Of a DNA stretch of 64,000 nucleotides, positions 43,784 through 52,014 are shown in pieces; position 1 is the first letter of the stretch; each line of letters begins with the position of its first letter. The translations under genes were made by a program, and so were the position numbers. Source of the DNA: Novosphingobium resinovorum (GTDB lineage Bacteria; Pseudomonadota; Alphaproteobacteria; Sphingomonadales; Sphingomonadaceae); assembly GCF_027922145.1 (NCBI RefSeq), contig NZ_BSFC01000003.1, positions 160,892 to 224,891 on the forward strand. Direction: 5' to 3'. The notes under the pieces are model-generated. The model was not told where the DNA came from, did not search any database, and saw only the letters and a list, made by a program, of their open reading frames with translations.

Positions 43784-44866
43784 GTGGCTTCCATCCGTAC
43801 CGTTTCGCTTTCGCTGGCCGCCATGGCTGCCGCCCTTTCAGCCACCCCGCTCCTCGCCGATTCCGGCATGATCGCAGGGATAGACGTCCTGAAGACCTGG
43901 AACCTCGTGGTGCTGGGCGATCTCACCTCGTCCTCGGAAGTCGAGGGGCGCACGTTCGTCGGCGGCGACCTCAACGGCAATTCGTCGAACTACCAGATCC
44001 AGGCCATTCCGGCGTCGAGCACAGGCACTCCGGGCCTCACGGTCGTGGGCGACGTCAACGGCGGCGCGAAGAACCTCAACAACGGTTCGGGCGCGGTCGT
44101 CGGCGGCAACGTCAACAGCGGCCTCAACCTCAACGGCGCGGCGCAGACGGTGCTGGTGGGCGGTTCGATCAGCAACACCAACGTCAACAACAACACCGTG
44201 ACTTCGGGCCTCGCCTCGGGTGATCCGTCGTTCAGCCAGAACCTGACGCAGCAGGCGAGCCTCATCGAGACCTCGATGACCGGCCTCAGCCACGACATGA
44301 GCACGCAAACGGCGAACAGCCAGCTGTCGACCAGCGGCAATCGCGGGACTTTCGATGCGCAGCCCGGTGCGAACGGCGTCGCGGTGTTCAACATCTCGGC
44401 CGCCGACCTCGACAAGATCGGCGAGATCCAGTTCAACCTCAACGGCGCGGACACCGCCATCGTCAACGTCTCGGGCGGGTCGATCACGCTCAACGACAAC
44501 TTCCTGGGCGGCACCCAGAACCTCGGCGAACACGTGGTCTGGAACTTCTACGAAGCCAAGGACCTGTCGCTGACCACGGCATGGGGCGGCTCGGTGCTGG
44601 CACCCGGGGCGGCCGCGACGACCGGAAACTACATCCAGGGCTCAGCTGTGTTCGGCAGCCTCGTCCAGAACGGCGAGATGCACGTGGGCACTTACACCGG
44701 CAACTACACGCCGACCCCGACCGACCCCGGCACGCCGACCGAGGGATCGTCGTCTTCCTCGTCCTCGGGCGGCACCGAAGTGCCCGAGCCGGGCATGCTG
44801 GGCATGCTCGCCGCAGCGGTGGGCGGACTCATGTACTGGCGCCGCCGCCGCGCCAGCGCCGCCTGA
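43784..44866 (+). CDS. Choice-of-anchor A family PEP-CTERM protein
   Basis: A 360-residue secreted protein starting at GTG 43784, signal peptide cleaved near LLA-D. The long middle part is the choice-of-anchor A domain (IDVLKTWNLVVLGDL near the start, many NGG/NNG-rich beta turns), then a Thr/Pro spacer, then the sorting signal VPEPG, a hydrophobic helix GMLGMLAAAVGGLMYW and a terminal RRRRA basic cluster. PEP-CTERM signals are processed by exosortase (XrtA-type) for attachment to the cell surface; no exosortase gene is in the window. Confidence 0.92.
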   Translation: MASIRTVSLSLAAMAAALSATPLLADSGMIAGIDVLKTWNLVVLGDLTSSSEVEGRTFVGGDLNGNSSNYQIQAIPASSTGTPGLTVVGDVNGGAKNLNNGSGAVVGGNVNSGLNLNGAAQTVLVGGSISNTNVNNNTVTSGLASGDPSFSQNLTQQASLIETSMTGLSHDMSTQTANSQLSTSGNRGTFDAQPGANGVAVFNISAADLDKIGEIQFNLNGADTAIVNVSGGSITLNDNFLGGTQNLGEHVVWNFYEAKDLSLTTAWGGSVLAPGAAATTGNYIQGSAVFGSLVQNGEMHVGTYTGNYTPTPTDPGTPTEGSSSSSSSGGTEVPEPGMLGMLAAAVGGLMYWRRRRASAA

Positions 44867-44914
44867 GGCCACGACGGGGCGCTACATTTGATCTCGTCTG
44901 GATCAAACAATGGT

Positions 44915-45001
44915 CGTCATCCCCGCGAAGGCGGGGCCCCATCTGATGCCGAATTAACAGGCACCGTCAGGAGATGGGTTCCCGCCTTCGCGGGAATGAC
45001 G
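44915..45001. repeat. Palindromic intergenic repeat family 4
   Basis: CGTCATCCCCGCGAAGGCGG facing CCGCCTTCGCGGGAATGACG with ~50 bases between, downstream of the PEP-CTERM gene. Confidence 0.9.
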
Positions 45002-45032
45002 GCGATCAAACAAGCAGGATCAAAATCCAAAA

Positions 45033-45064
45033 GAAAAAGGCAGGGTTTCCCCTGCCTTTTTCTT
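45033..45064. terminator. Bidirectional terminator between the PEP-CTERM and DEAD-box genes
   Basis: AAAAAGGCAGGG and CCTGCCTTTTTC arms around a five-base loop. Confidence 0.85.
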
Positions 45065-45081
45065 TGCCCGAAAGCCGCGCC

Positions 45082-46467
45082 TCAGTGCAGCGCGGAAACA
45101 CCCAGGAAGTTCGGCACCGGACCGTTCCAGCTGCCGTCGTCGTGCGTCTCGACGGGGTCGCGGCGACGGCTGCGGCGCGGTTCTTCCGCCTTCGCCTCGC
45201 GGCGCGGAGCGCGCTCGGCACGGGGCTCCGGGCGAGCTTCCCGCTTCGGCTTCTCCTCGCGCACGGGCTTGGCTTCGCGCGCAGGCTTCGCCTCGCGGGC
45301 GGGCCTTGCGGCGCGGGCGGGCTTCGCCTCGACGGCCTCGCTCTCGACTTCACCGTCCAGCTGGAAGAGCGGGATCGGACCGCCCGTCAGCTTCTCGACA
45401 TTGCCGATCGCCTCGGCATCCTCGGGCGCGACGAAGGTGAAGGCCCGGCCTGTTGCACCGCCACGGCCGGTGCGGCCGATGCGGTGGACATAGTCGTCAG
45501 GGTGCCAGGGCGTGTCGAAGTTGAAGACGTGGCTCACGCCCTTCACGTCGAGACCGCGCGCGGCGACGTCTGACGCGCACAGGATGCTGACCTCACCCGC
45601 CTTGAAACGCTCCAGCTCCGCGTTGCGCGCGGGCTGGTCCATATCGCCGTGAATCTCGCCGGCGGAGAAGCCGTGCTGCTTCAGGCTCTTGGCCAGTTCG
45701 CGCACGGTGGTCTTGCGGTTGGCGAAGACGATCGCGGACGTGACGTTGTCCGACCGCAGGATCTGGCGCAGGGCCTCGCGCTTCTTGCGCGCGGGCACCA
45801 TGACCTTGTGCTGGACGATGTTGAGGTTGGTCGAGGCCGGACGTGCCACTTCGACGTACTTGGGGTTCGTCAGGAAGCGGTCGGCCAGCTTCTTGATGAC
45901 CGGCGGCATCGTCGCCGAGAACAGCAGCGTCTGGCGGTTGGCCGGCAGCTTCGAACAGATGGTCTCGATGTCCGGGATGAAGCCCATGTCGAGCATGCGG
46001 TCGGCTTCGTCGATGACGAGCAGTTCGCAGCCGGTGAGCATGATCTTGCCACGCTCGAACAAGTCCATCAGGCGGCCCGGCGTGGCGATGAGCACATCGA
46101 CACCGGCGGACAGCGCCTTGAGCTGGTCGCCCATCTGCACGCCGCCGATCAGCAGCGCCATCTTCAGGTCGTGGTTCTTGCCGTACTTCTCGAAGTTCTC
46201 TGCCACCTGCGCGGCGAGTTCGCGCGTGGGTTCGAGGATCAGCGAGCGCGGCATCAGCGCGCGGCGGCGACCATGACCGAGAATGTCGATCATCGGCAGC
46301 ACGAAGGCAGCGGTCTTGCCGGTGCCGGTCTGGGCGATGCCGATCAGATCCTTCATCATCAGGACCGGGGGGATCGTCTGTGCCTGGATCGGAGTCGGCT
46401 CGGTATAGCCCGCAGCCTCCACCGCTTGCAGCAATTCGTCAGACAGGCCGAGATCGGCAAAGCTCAT
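45082..46467 (-). CDS. DEAD-box RNA helicase (RhlE-like)
   Basis: ATP-dependent RNA helicase of 461 residues. The core shows the Q-motif region SFADLGL, Walker A AQTGTGKTAAF, DEAD in VIDEADRMLDMGF, SAT, and HRIGRTGRGG; the RecA-like halves are complete. The C-terminal ~90 residues are a basic tail of repeated REAKPAREAKP, which probably anchors RNA. Start ATG at 46467 precedes the core; the longer frame from 46569 lacks support. RhlE rather than CsdA is suggested by the VDGEVE/AKP tail but is not certain. Confidence 0.9.
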   Translation of the reverse strand: MSFADLGLSDELLQAVEAAGYTEPTPIQAQTIPPVLMMKDLIGIAQTGTGKTAAFVLPMIDILGHGRRRALMPRSLILEPTRELAAQVAENFEKYGKNHDLKMALLIGGVQMGDQLKALSAGVDVLIATPGRLMDLFERGKIMLTGCELLVIDEADRMLDMGFIPDIETICSKLPANRQTLLFSATMPPVIKKLADRFLTNPKYVEVARPASTNLNIVQHKVMVPARKKREALRQILRSDNVTSAIVFANRKTTVRELAKSLKQHGFSAGEIHGDMDQPARNAELERFKAGEVSILCASDVAARGLDVKGVSHVFNFDTPWHPDDYVHRIGRTGRGGATGRAFTFVAPEDAEAIGNVEKLTGGPIPLFQLDGEVESEAVEAKPARAARPAREAKPAREAKPVREEKPKREARPEPRAERAPRREAKAEEPRRSRRRDPVETHDDGSWNGPVPNFLGVSALH

Positions 46468-46643
46468 AGGCGTTTGGTTTTTCCGGAAAAATTTCAAGTA
46501 AAGCTGCGGAACGAAGCCGGGGCGGGCCAATGCGCCGCCCGCGACACATGCCGCGCGACAGCGGGCCATTTGCGGAAAAAGGCGGGAAAGTCAAGGAAAT
46601 CCGCTAGGGAGCGCCAGTTCTTCCGATACGGACCGAATGCCCG

Positions 46644-47228
46644 TTAGCGATCCTGCTCCACCAACTGCCTTATGCGGGTCAAGGTGCAGCTCATTCCGCT
46701 GCGCGACAGCAGCGTGTCGCGATCCACGCAGACCCGCCCATCCTCGTTACGCTCGATCAGGAAGCCGGAGTAGAAATCGCGCGCACGGCAGGACCGGGCG
46801 AGTTCGGCGCTGACCACCCGGCGGTCGCGCATGAACAGCAGCAGCCGGTTGCCGCGATCGGGGCGCACGCTGACGATGCCGGAAGCGGGCAGGCAATTGC
46901 CCATCTTGCGCTCGGCGAACTCCACCCCGCCATCGGTCGGCATGCCGAAGAACATGTCTGGCATCGGCACCGACGCGCGCGGCGGCGAGATTCGGATCGT
47001 CATGCGCTGCTCGATGCGGACCTGCCAGGCATCCTGCGGGGCGACCTCGGGCAGCAGGCTGATCGCGAACGGCGCATCGGCGGCCAGCACGCCGACTTCT
47101 ATCGGGGGCCAGAGCGACACCTCGGCAGGCTCCACGCCCGCATCCTCCGCGCGCGGCACGCCGTCGCCGCCCCCTGCCGCCGGGAGCAGCAGGAGGAACG
47201 GATACAGCAGTGCGGAGGCAAAACTCAT
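46644..47228 (-). CDS. Secreted protein of unknown function
   Basis: 194 residues from ATG at 47228: a signal peptide of ~20 residues (SFASALLYPFLLLLPAAGG), then a soluble part with two cysteine-containing blocks (MGNCLPASGIVSVRPDRGNRLLLFMRDRR and CVDRDTLLSRSGMSCTLTRI). No recognised domain. It lies between the DEAD-box gene and the FAD oxidoreductase gene, divergent from the latter. Confidence 0.6.
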   Translation of the reverse strand: MSFASALLYPFLLLLPAAGGGDGVPRAEDAGVEPAEVSLWPPIEVGVLAADAPFAISLLPEVAPQDAWQVRIEQRMTIRISPPRASVPMPDMFFGMPTDGGVEFAERKMGNCLPASGIVSVRPDRGNRLLLFMRDRRVVSAELARSCRARDFYSGFLIERNEDGRVCVDRDTLLSRSGMSCTLTRIRQLVEQDR

Positions 47229-47399
47229 GTCGTCTTTCGTATCCCCGGAATCGACGCCGCATAGCGATGCCGACATGTCCGCCTTACGGCAAGAGCTTGA
47301 ACCGACGCTTAACTTGTCCGCCACCGAGCGCCCGAACCGCCTTCGCAATTATCGCGCGTCGGTGATGAAACCCCATGCAGCATGTGCCATATCGCCAGG

Positions 47400-48827
47400 A
47401 TGAACGACACCGCACCCGCCGGCTTTCTGAAGGAAGCCGCCGCCCTGCTCGGCCCGCGCGGCCTGACGACCGATCCTGAACTCGTGGCGCCCTGGCTTAC
47501 CGACTGGCGCGGACGCTTTACCGGCCGGGCCTGCGCCCTCGCCTCTCCCGCCAATGTGGAGGAAGTGTCCGCTCTGGTACGCCTCTGCGCCGAGCATGGC
47601 GTGCCGATCGTGCCCCAGGGCGGCAACTCGGGCATGTCCGGCGGTGCCACGCCCGACGAGAGTGGGACCGCACTGCTGCTCTCGCTGCGCCGCATGAACG
47701 CGATTCGCGAGATCGACACCGAATCGGGCCGCGCGACATGCGAGGCGGGCGTGATTCTCCAGACGCTCCACGAAAGCGCCGAGGCGCAGGATCTGCGCTT
47801 TCCGCTAACGCTGGGCGGCAAGGGCTCGGCGACGGTGGGCGGGCTGATCTCCACCAACGCGGGCGGCTCGCAGGTCCTGCGCCACGGATCGATGCGCGCC
47901 CTGGTGCTGGGGCTGGAGGCGGTGCTCGCCGACGGACAGGTCTTCTCCCAGCTCACCCCGCTCAAGAAAGACAACCGGGGCTTCGACCTCAAGCAGTTGC
48001 TGATCGGATCGGAAGGCACGCTCGGCATCGTCACCGCCGCGACCCTGCGCCTGCTGCCCGCCGTTGCCGAGCGGGTGGTGATCTGGGCGGGCGTGCCCTC
48101 CCTGCCCGCCGCCCGCATGCTGCTGCTTCACTGCGACGCGATGGAGGGCGAGGCGCTCGAAGGCTTCGAGGTCATGCCGCAGGCCAGCATCGACGCCGTC
48201 GTCGAACACCTCCCCACCGCCCGCCCCCCGCTGGAGGGGCGCCATGCGTGGCACGTGCTGATCGAAATCGTCGCCGACCGGGCGCAGGCCGACACCCTGC
48301 GCGACCGCTGCGAGGCGATGATGGCCGAAGCCTTCGAGAAGGATCTTGTCGAAGACGCCGCCCTATCCACCAGCGAATCGCAGGCCGAGGCTTTCTGGCT
48401 CATCCGCGAGACCGTCCCCCCCGCCGAGCGCGCACGCGGTCCGGCGGTCCAGCACGACATCTCGGTGCCGGTGGAGGCGATGCCCGCCTTCGTGGAGACG
48501 ACCGCGCCGATGCTGGAAGCCGAGTTCCCCGGCACCGAGGCGATCGCCTTCGGCCACCTCGGCGACGGCAACGTGCACTACCACGTCATCGCCCCGGGAG
48601 CCGCCGACGCCCGCGCCTGGAATGCGACCGAGGGCAAGGCGATCAGCCGCAGGGTCCACGATCTCGTGACGCAATGGGGCGGCTCGATCTCGGCCGAGCA
48701 CGGGATCGGCCAGCTCAAGCGCGACGAACTGGCCCGGCTGGGCGATCCGGTGGCGCTGTCGATGCTGCGCGCGGTCAAGCAGGCGCTCGACCCCCGGGGG
48801 CTGCTCAACCCCGGCAAGCTCGTCTGA
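47400..48827 (+). CDS. FAD-binding D-2-hydroxyacid dehydrogenase-like oxidoreductase
   Basis: 475 residues from ATG at 47400 (with AGG just upstream). The N-terminal FAD-binding PCMH domain shows VPIVPQGGNSGMSGGATPDE and IGSEGTLGIVTAATLRL; the C-terminal half has AFGHLGDGNVHYHVIAP and AEHGIGQLKRDEL, the layout of GlcD, D-lactate and D-2-hydroxyglutarate dehydrogenases. The substrate cannot be fixed from sequence alone; D-2-hydroxyglutarate or D-lactate are candidates. It may transfer electrons to an electron-transfer flavoprotein or the respiratory chain. Confidence 0.88.
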   Translation: MNDTAPAGFLKEAAALLGPRGLTTDPELVAPWLTDWRGRFTGRACALASPANVEEVSALVRLCAEHGVPIVPQGGNSGMSGGATPDESGTALLLSLRRMNAIREIDTESGRATCEAGVILQTLHESAEAQDLRFPLTLGGKGSATVGGLISTNAGGSQVLRHGSMRALVLGLEAVLADGQVFSQLTPLKKDNRGFDLKQLLIGSEGTLGIVTAATLRLLPAVAERVVIWAGVPSLPAARMLLLHCDAMEGEALEGFEVMPQASIDAVVEHLPTARPPLEGRHAWHVLIEIVADRAQADTLRDRCEAMMAEAFEKDLVEDAALSTSESQAEAFWLIRETVPPAERARGPAVQHDISVPVEAMPAFVETTAPMLEAEFPGTEAIAFGHLGDGNVHYHVIAPGAADARAWNATEGKAISRRVHDLVTQWGGSISAEHGIGQLKRDELARLGDPVALSMLRAVKQALDPRGLLNPGKLV

Positions 48828-48951
48828 CGCGGCAACGAAACATCCTGCACCGAATCGCCGGATATGGGGAGGTCTCGCGCTTGCGCGGCCGCCCCGCAGC
48901 CTCTAAAGCCACGCCCTTCCAAAGACTGACCACCCCTCGCGGAGAGTACCC

Positions 48952-49764
48952 ATGGCCAGCGTGCCTCAGAATCCTGCACTGCCCTTGTTCTACAAGGACC
49001 TGATCCCGCTCAACTCGCAGCAGCACGCCAACTGGAAGACTCGTTCGACCGACAAGGCCACCTGGCTGGCCGGCATCAACTCGGTGCCGCTGACGGTCGA
49101 GGAATTCCCGCAGGCCCAGCGCAACTTCCCGATCATCTTCACCGCAGGCGAGAACCCGATTCCGCTGGTGCTGATGGGCATGAACGAAGGCACCAACGTG
49201 TTCGTCGATGAAGACGGCACGGTGAACACCCCCGTCTACATCCCGGCCTACGTGCGCCGCTATCCCTTCATGCTGGCCAAGCTGCGCCCGGATTCGGACG
49301 AGCTTTCGCTCTGCGTCGACCCGTCGAGCGACCTCGTCGGCGAGATCGAGGAAGGCGAGCGCCTGTTCGACGACGAAGGCCAGCCGACCGACACCACCAC
49401 CAACATGCTCAAGTTCTGCGAGAACTTCGAGATCGCGGGCAACAAGACCGCGCAGTTCATGGCCGAACTCGAGAAGCACAAGCTGCTCATGGACGGCGAA
49501 CTGAACATCGACGTCGGCGCGGCCCAGCCCTTCAACTACCGCGGCTTCCAGATGGTCGACGAGAATAAGCTGCGCGAAGTGCGCGGCGACGTCCTGCGCC
49601 AGTGGAATCAGAACGGCCTGCTCGGCCTGATCTACGCACACCTGTTCTCGCTTGAACTCGTCCGCGACATCTTCGGCCGCCAGGCATCGCAGGGCAAGGT
49701 GCCGAACTTCACGCCGCCGGCCGCACCGGTCGCGAACGGCGTCGCGGATGACGTGAACGCCTGA
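48952..49764 (+). CDS. SapC family protein
   Basis: 270 residues of the SapC family: LPLFYKDLIPLNSQQHANW near the start, then PIIFTAGENPIPLVLMGMNEGTNVFVDEDG and VRRYPFMLAKL, the family signature. SapC of Campylobacter is linked to S-layer presentation, but the cytoplasmic members in sphingomonads have no settled role. GGAGAG lies eight bases before ATG 48952. A candidate small RNA begins ~150 bases past its stop. Confidence 0.9.
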   Translation: MASVPQNPALPLFYKDLIPLNSQQHANWKTRSTDKATWLAGINSVPLTVEEFPQAQRNFPIIFTAGENPIPLVLMGMNEGTNVFVDEDGTVNTPVYIPAYVRRYPFMLAKLRPDSDELSLCVDPSSDLVGEIEEGERLFDDEGQPTDTTTNMLKFCENFEIAGNKTAQFMAELEKHKLLMDGELNIDVGAAQPFNYRGFQMVDENKLREVRGDVLRQWNQNGLLGLIYAHLFSLELVRDIFGRQASQGKVPNFTPPAAPVANGVADDVNA

Positions 49765-49876
49765 TTCACCTTCGTGGAGCGGGCGTTATGACACTTTTGT
49801 CACAGTCCCGCTCCATTCGATTAGCGTTACGGATAGTTCGCTGGACATTTCTTATGCGTCCTGCTTCACGAATCGC

Positions 49877-49905
49877 TTGAATGTCGGATCGGGTCGGCCT
49901 ATGTA
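49877..49905 (+). promoter_or_regulatory. Promoter of the candidate small RNA
   Basis: TTGAAT (49877-49882) and TATGTA (49900-49905) with a 17-base spacer; transcription should start near 49912. Confidence 0.6.
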
Positions 49906-49911
49906 AGTCTT

Positions 49912-50012
49912 GCCCGGCCGGCGCTACCCTCATGGCCCGTTCGGGTTGGTGCACATTGTGCACCTCCTCCCTGAACCTTGGCCACCTCGTGCATCGCACG
50001 AGGTGGTTTTTT
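49912..50012 (+). ncRNA. Candidate trans-acting small RNA with CCTCCTCCCT motif
   Basis: About 101 nt from the promoter to the terminator T run. It is predicted to have three stems: one at about 49912-49945 (GCCCG/CGGGT arms), a perfect 7-bp hairpin GGTGCAC-ATT-GTGCACC (49948-49964), and the terminator. Between the last two is CCTCCTCCCT (49963-49972), a sequence able to pair with Shine-Dalgarno regions, as seen in several alphaproteobacterial regulatory RNA families. It does not resemble tRNA, 6S, tmRNA or RNase P. Confidence 0.6.
49982..50012 (+). terminator. Strong Rho-independent terminator of the candidate small RNA
   Basis: CCACCTCGTGC and GCACGAGGTGG arms with an ATC loop followed by six Ts, the most regular terminator in the window. 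Confidence 0.9.
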
Positions 50013-50068
50013 AATGCCCTCAGGGAATTACTCGCTGACTAAAGCGTGATCGACTTCAGCGGTATCAT

Positions 50069-50096
50069 CGTCATTCCCGCGAAGGTGGCGATGACC
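50069..50096. repeat. Remnant of palindromic repeat family 4
   Basis: CGTCATTCCCGCGAAGG followed by a degenerate right side; only one arm of the 35269-type element remains. Confidence 0.6.
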
Positions 50097-50126
50097 AAGG
50101 GTGTTTCAGTCAGACGCGACCACGCT

Positions 50127-51104
50127 CTACTCCGCCGCCAGCGACCAGTCCTGCGCGCCCGCGTCACGCCCGAGTTCCGCAACGACGCTGCCCAGACGGC
50201 GCACCAGCCCCGCCAGATCCTCGATCATCCCCGTCATCTGCTCGGACGGTTCCACCAGCGCCGAATCGAGATAGCGGCTGCGATCCACCTCGATCTGCAG
50301 CGCGTGAATGCCTCCGCGCGGATCGCCATGCCGTTCCAGCACATAACCACCGGCGTAAGGACGATTGTGCGCCGCCTCGCGCCCGACCTGGGCAAAATGG
50401 GCGAAGGCGGAAGCGACGACGCTGCCATGGCTGCTCGCCCCGAAGCGGTCGCCGATCACGACTTGCGCGCTGGCGACGCCGGGCCGCGACGGCAGCGGCG
50501 GCATCGAGTGCAGATCGATCAGCAAGGCCGCACCCCACCGCTCGCGCAGCGTCGACAGCGCCTTGGCGATCGCTGCGTGGTAGGGTTCGTGCACTCCGGC
50601 GAGCCGCTCGGCAAGATCGGCCCCTCCCAGCCGCCGCCGCCACAGATCGCCCTGCACGGGGAGGCGCCGGGGAATGAGGCCCAGCCCACCCCGAACACGC
50701 CGACTTGCCGTGGGAACGCCTTCCGATGGCCGAGCCTCGCGCTGAAACATCTCCCAGTCGATGTCGTCCGGCGCACGGTTGAGGTCGATCATCGCGCGCG
50801 GTGCGTTGGCCACGATCAAGCTCGCGCCCGTGGCCTCGGCAATGCCGCGCGCCATGAGGTCGACATAACGGTCCTCGAGCTTGAGCGCCGCCGTCGGACC
50901 ATGGCGAAAATCGGCGAGAAGTGCCCGGGGATAATGACGCCCGCCATGCGGCGCCGCGATCAGGACCGGGATCGCGGAAGGGTTGACCTCGGCGAGAAAG
51001 AACGCCGGAACACCGGGAGCGCCGGGAATTCGGCCGCCGCCCGTACCCTGGCCTACACCTTGCCACCCGGCTTGCGAATCGTTCTCACCCAATGCCCCGC
51101 TCAT
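50127..51104 (-). CDS. N-formylglutamate amidohydrolase family protein
   Basis: 325 residues. The conserved core is PVLIAAPHGGRHYP, RYVDLMARGIAEATGASLIVANAPRAMIDLNRAPDD, LIDLHSMPPLP and GGYVLERHGDPRGGIHALQIEVDRSRYLD, with the metal His/Asp residues of FGase. It hydrolyses N-formylglutamate in histidine breakdown in known members, but a wider substrate range is possible because no other hut gene is nearby. Divergent from cpdR; this pairing is found in other alphaproteobacteria. Confidence 0.88.
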   Translation of the reverse strand: MSGALGENDSQAGWQGVGQGTGGGRIPGAPGVPAFFLAEVNPSAIPVLIAAPHGGRHYPRALLADFRHGPTAALKLEDRYVDLMARGIAEATGASLIVANAPRAMIDLNRAPDDIDWEMFQREARPSEGVPTASRRVRGGLGLIPRRLPVQGDLWRRRLGGADLAERLAGVHEPYHAAIAKALSTLRERWGAALLIDLHSMPPLPSRPGVASAQVVIGDRFGASSHGSVVASAFAHFAQVGREAAHNRPYAGGYVLERHGDPRGGIHALQIEVDRSRYLDSALVEPSEQMTGMIEDLAGLVRRLGSVVAELGRDAGAQDWSLAAE

Positions 51105-51263
51105 CCCTTCAAACTGTGCGCTTCACACCGTCCTGTCAAAGCGTCCCGATACCGGTCACCTCCGAATAGGGACAAGAAATATAAACGCTTACCCTGTATG
51201 CCTACGGAGAGACGCACGGCGAAGCCGACGCCAGAACACAACGCACAAGACTGGACACCTGCG

Positions 51264-51638
51264 ATGATCCGCATCCTCCTCGCCGAAGACGACGACGCAA
51301 TGCGCACCTACCTGGCCCGCGCGCTGCAGAACGCTGGTTACAGCGTCGTCGCGGTCGATCGCGGGACCGAGGCGATCCCCCATCTGAAGAACGACGATTT
51401 CGACCTGCTGCTGTCGGATATCGTCATGCCCGAAATGGACGGGATCGAGCTTGCGCAAAGGTGCGCCGAGATTTCGCCCTCGACCAAGGTGATGTTCATC
51501 ACCGGATTCGCCGCCGTGACCCTGCGTGCCAGCCGCGAGGCGCCCCAGGCCAAGGTGCTCTCGAAGCCCTTCCACTTGCGCGATATCGTGATGGAAGTGC
51601 AGCGCGTCTTCGGCCTTGCCGAGCACGCCACGCTCTGA
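51264..51638 (+). CDS. cpdR: CpdR-type single-domain response regulator
   Basis: 124 residues, a stand-alone receiver domain: ILLAEDDD with the acidic pair at residues 8-11, the phosphoacceptor D52 in LSDIVMPEMDG, T80 in FITGFAA, and K101 in VLSKPFHLRDIV. The last block and FITGFAAV match CpdR of Caulobacter, which when unphosphorylated helps deliver CtrA and PdeA to ClpXP at the pole. The partners (CckA, ChpT) are not in this window. ATG at 51264 starts the receiver; longer upstream frames are not supported. Confidence 0.9.
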   Translation: MIRILLAEDDDAMRTYLARALQNAGYSVVAVDRGTEAIPHLKNDDFDLLLSDIVMPEMDGIELAQRCAEISPSTKVMFITGFAAVTLRASREAPQAKVLSKPFHLRDIVMEVQRVFGLAEHATL

Positions 51639-51770
51639 GCGAAATTTTTTCTCACAAGGCCCTTGCCAGCCAAAAGAAGCGCAGCTAGAGGGCCAGTCCT
51701 CCGGCGGGGACACTCACCGGAGCGCTCGAATGGAGACTTACGGTTCGCCGCAGGAAACCATGAATGGAAT

Positions 51771-51845
51771 GGGCGTATAGCTCAGTGGTAGAGCACTATG
51801 TTGACATCGTAGGGGTCGCAAGTTCAATCCTTGCTACGCCCACCA
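51771..51845 (+). tRNA. tRNA-Val (GAC)
   Basis: GGGCGTATAGCTCAGTGG begins a complete cloverleaf: acceptor GGGCGTA/TACGCCC, anticodon loop TTGACAT with anticodon GAC, T arm around AGTTCAATCC, and encoded CACCA. 75 nt in all. Confidence 0.97.
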
Positions 51846-51853
51846 TTCCAGAA

Positions 51854-51889
51854 ACCCCGCCGGTCTTGCGACCAGGCGGGGTTTTTCTT
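51854..51889 (+). terminator. Terminator of tRNA-Val
   Basis: CCCCGCC and GGCGGGG arms with an inner GGTC/GACC pair, followed by TTTTTCTTTT. Confidence 0.85.
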
Positions 51890-51925
51890 TTCCGGGTCTT
51901 TTGAAAGACATTTCTCCCCACCCGT

Positions 51926-52001
51926 CGTCATTGCGAGCGCAGCGAAGCAATCCAGGGCGGCTTATGCGACTCTGGATTGCTTCGCTGCGCTCGCAATGAC
52001 G
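51926..52001. repeat. Long form of palindromic repeat family 1
   Basis: Inverted repeat as at 19835 and 40280, between the tRNA-Val terminator and the converging decarboxylase gene. Confidence 0.92.
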
Positions 52002-52014
52002 ACTGGGTTGTCGC

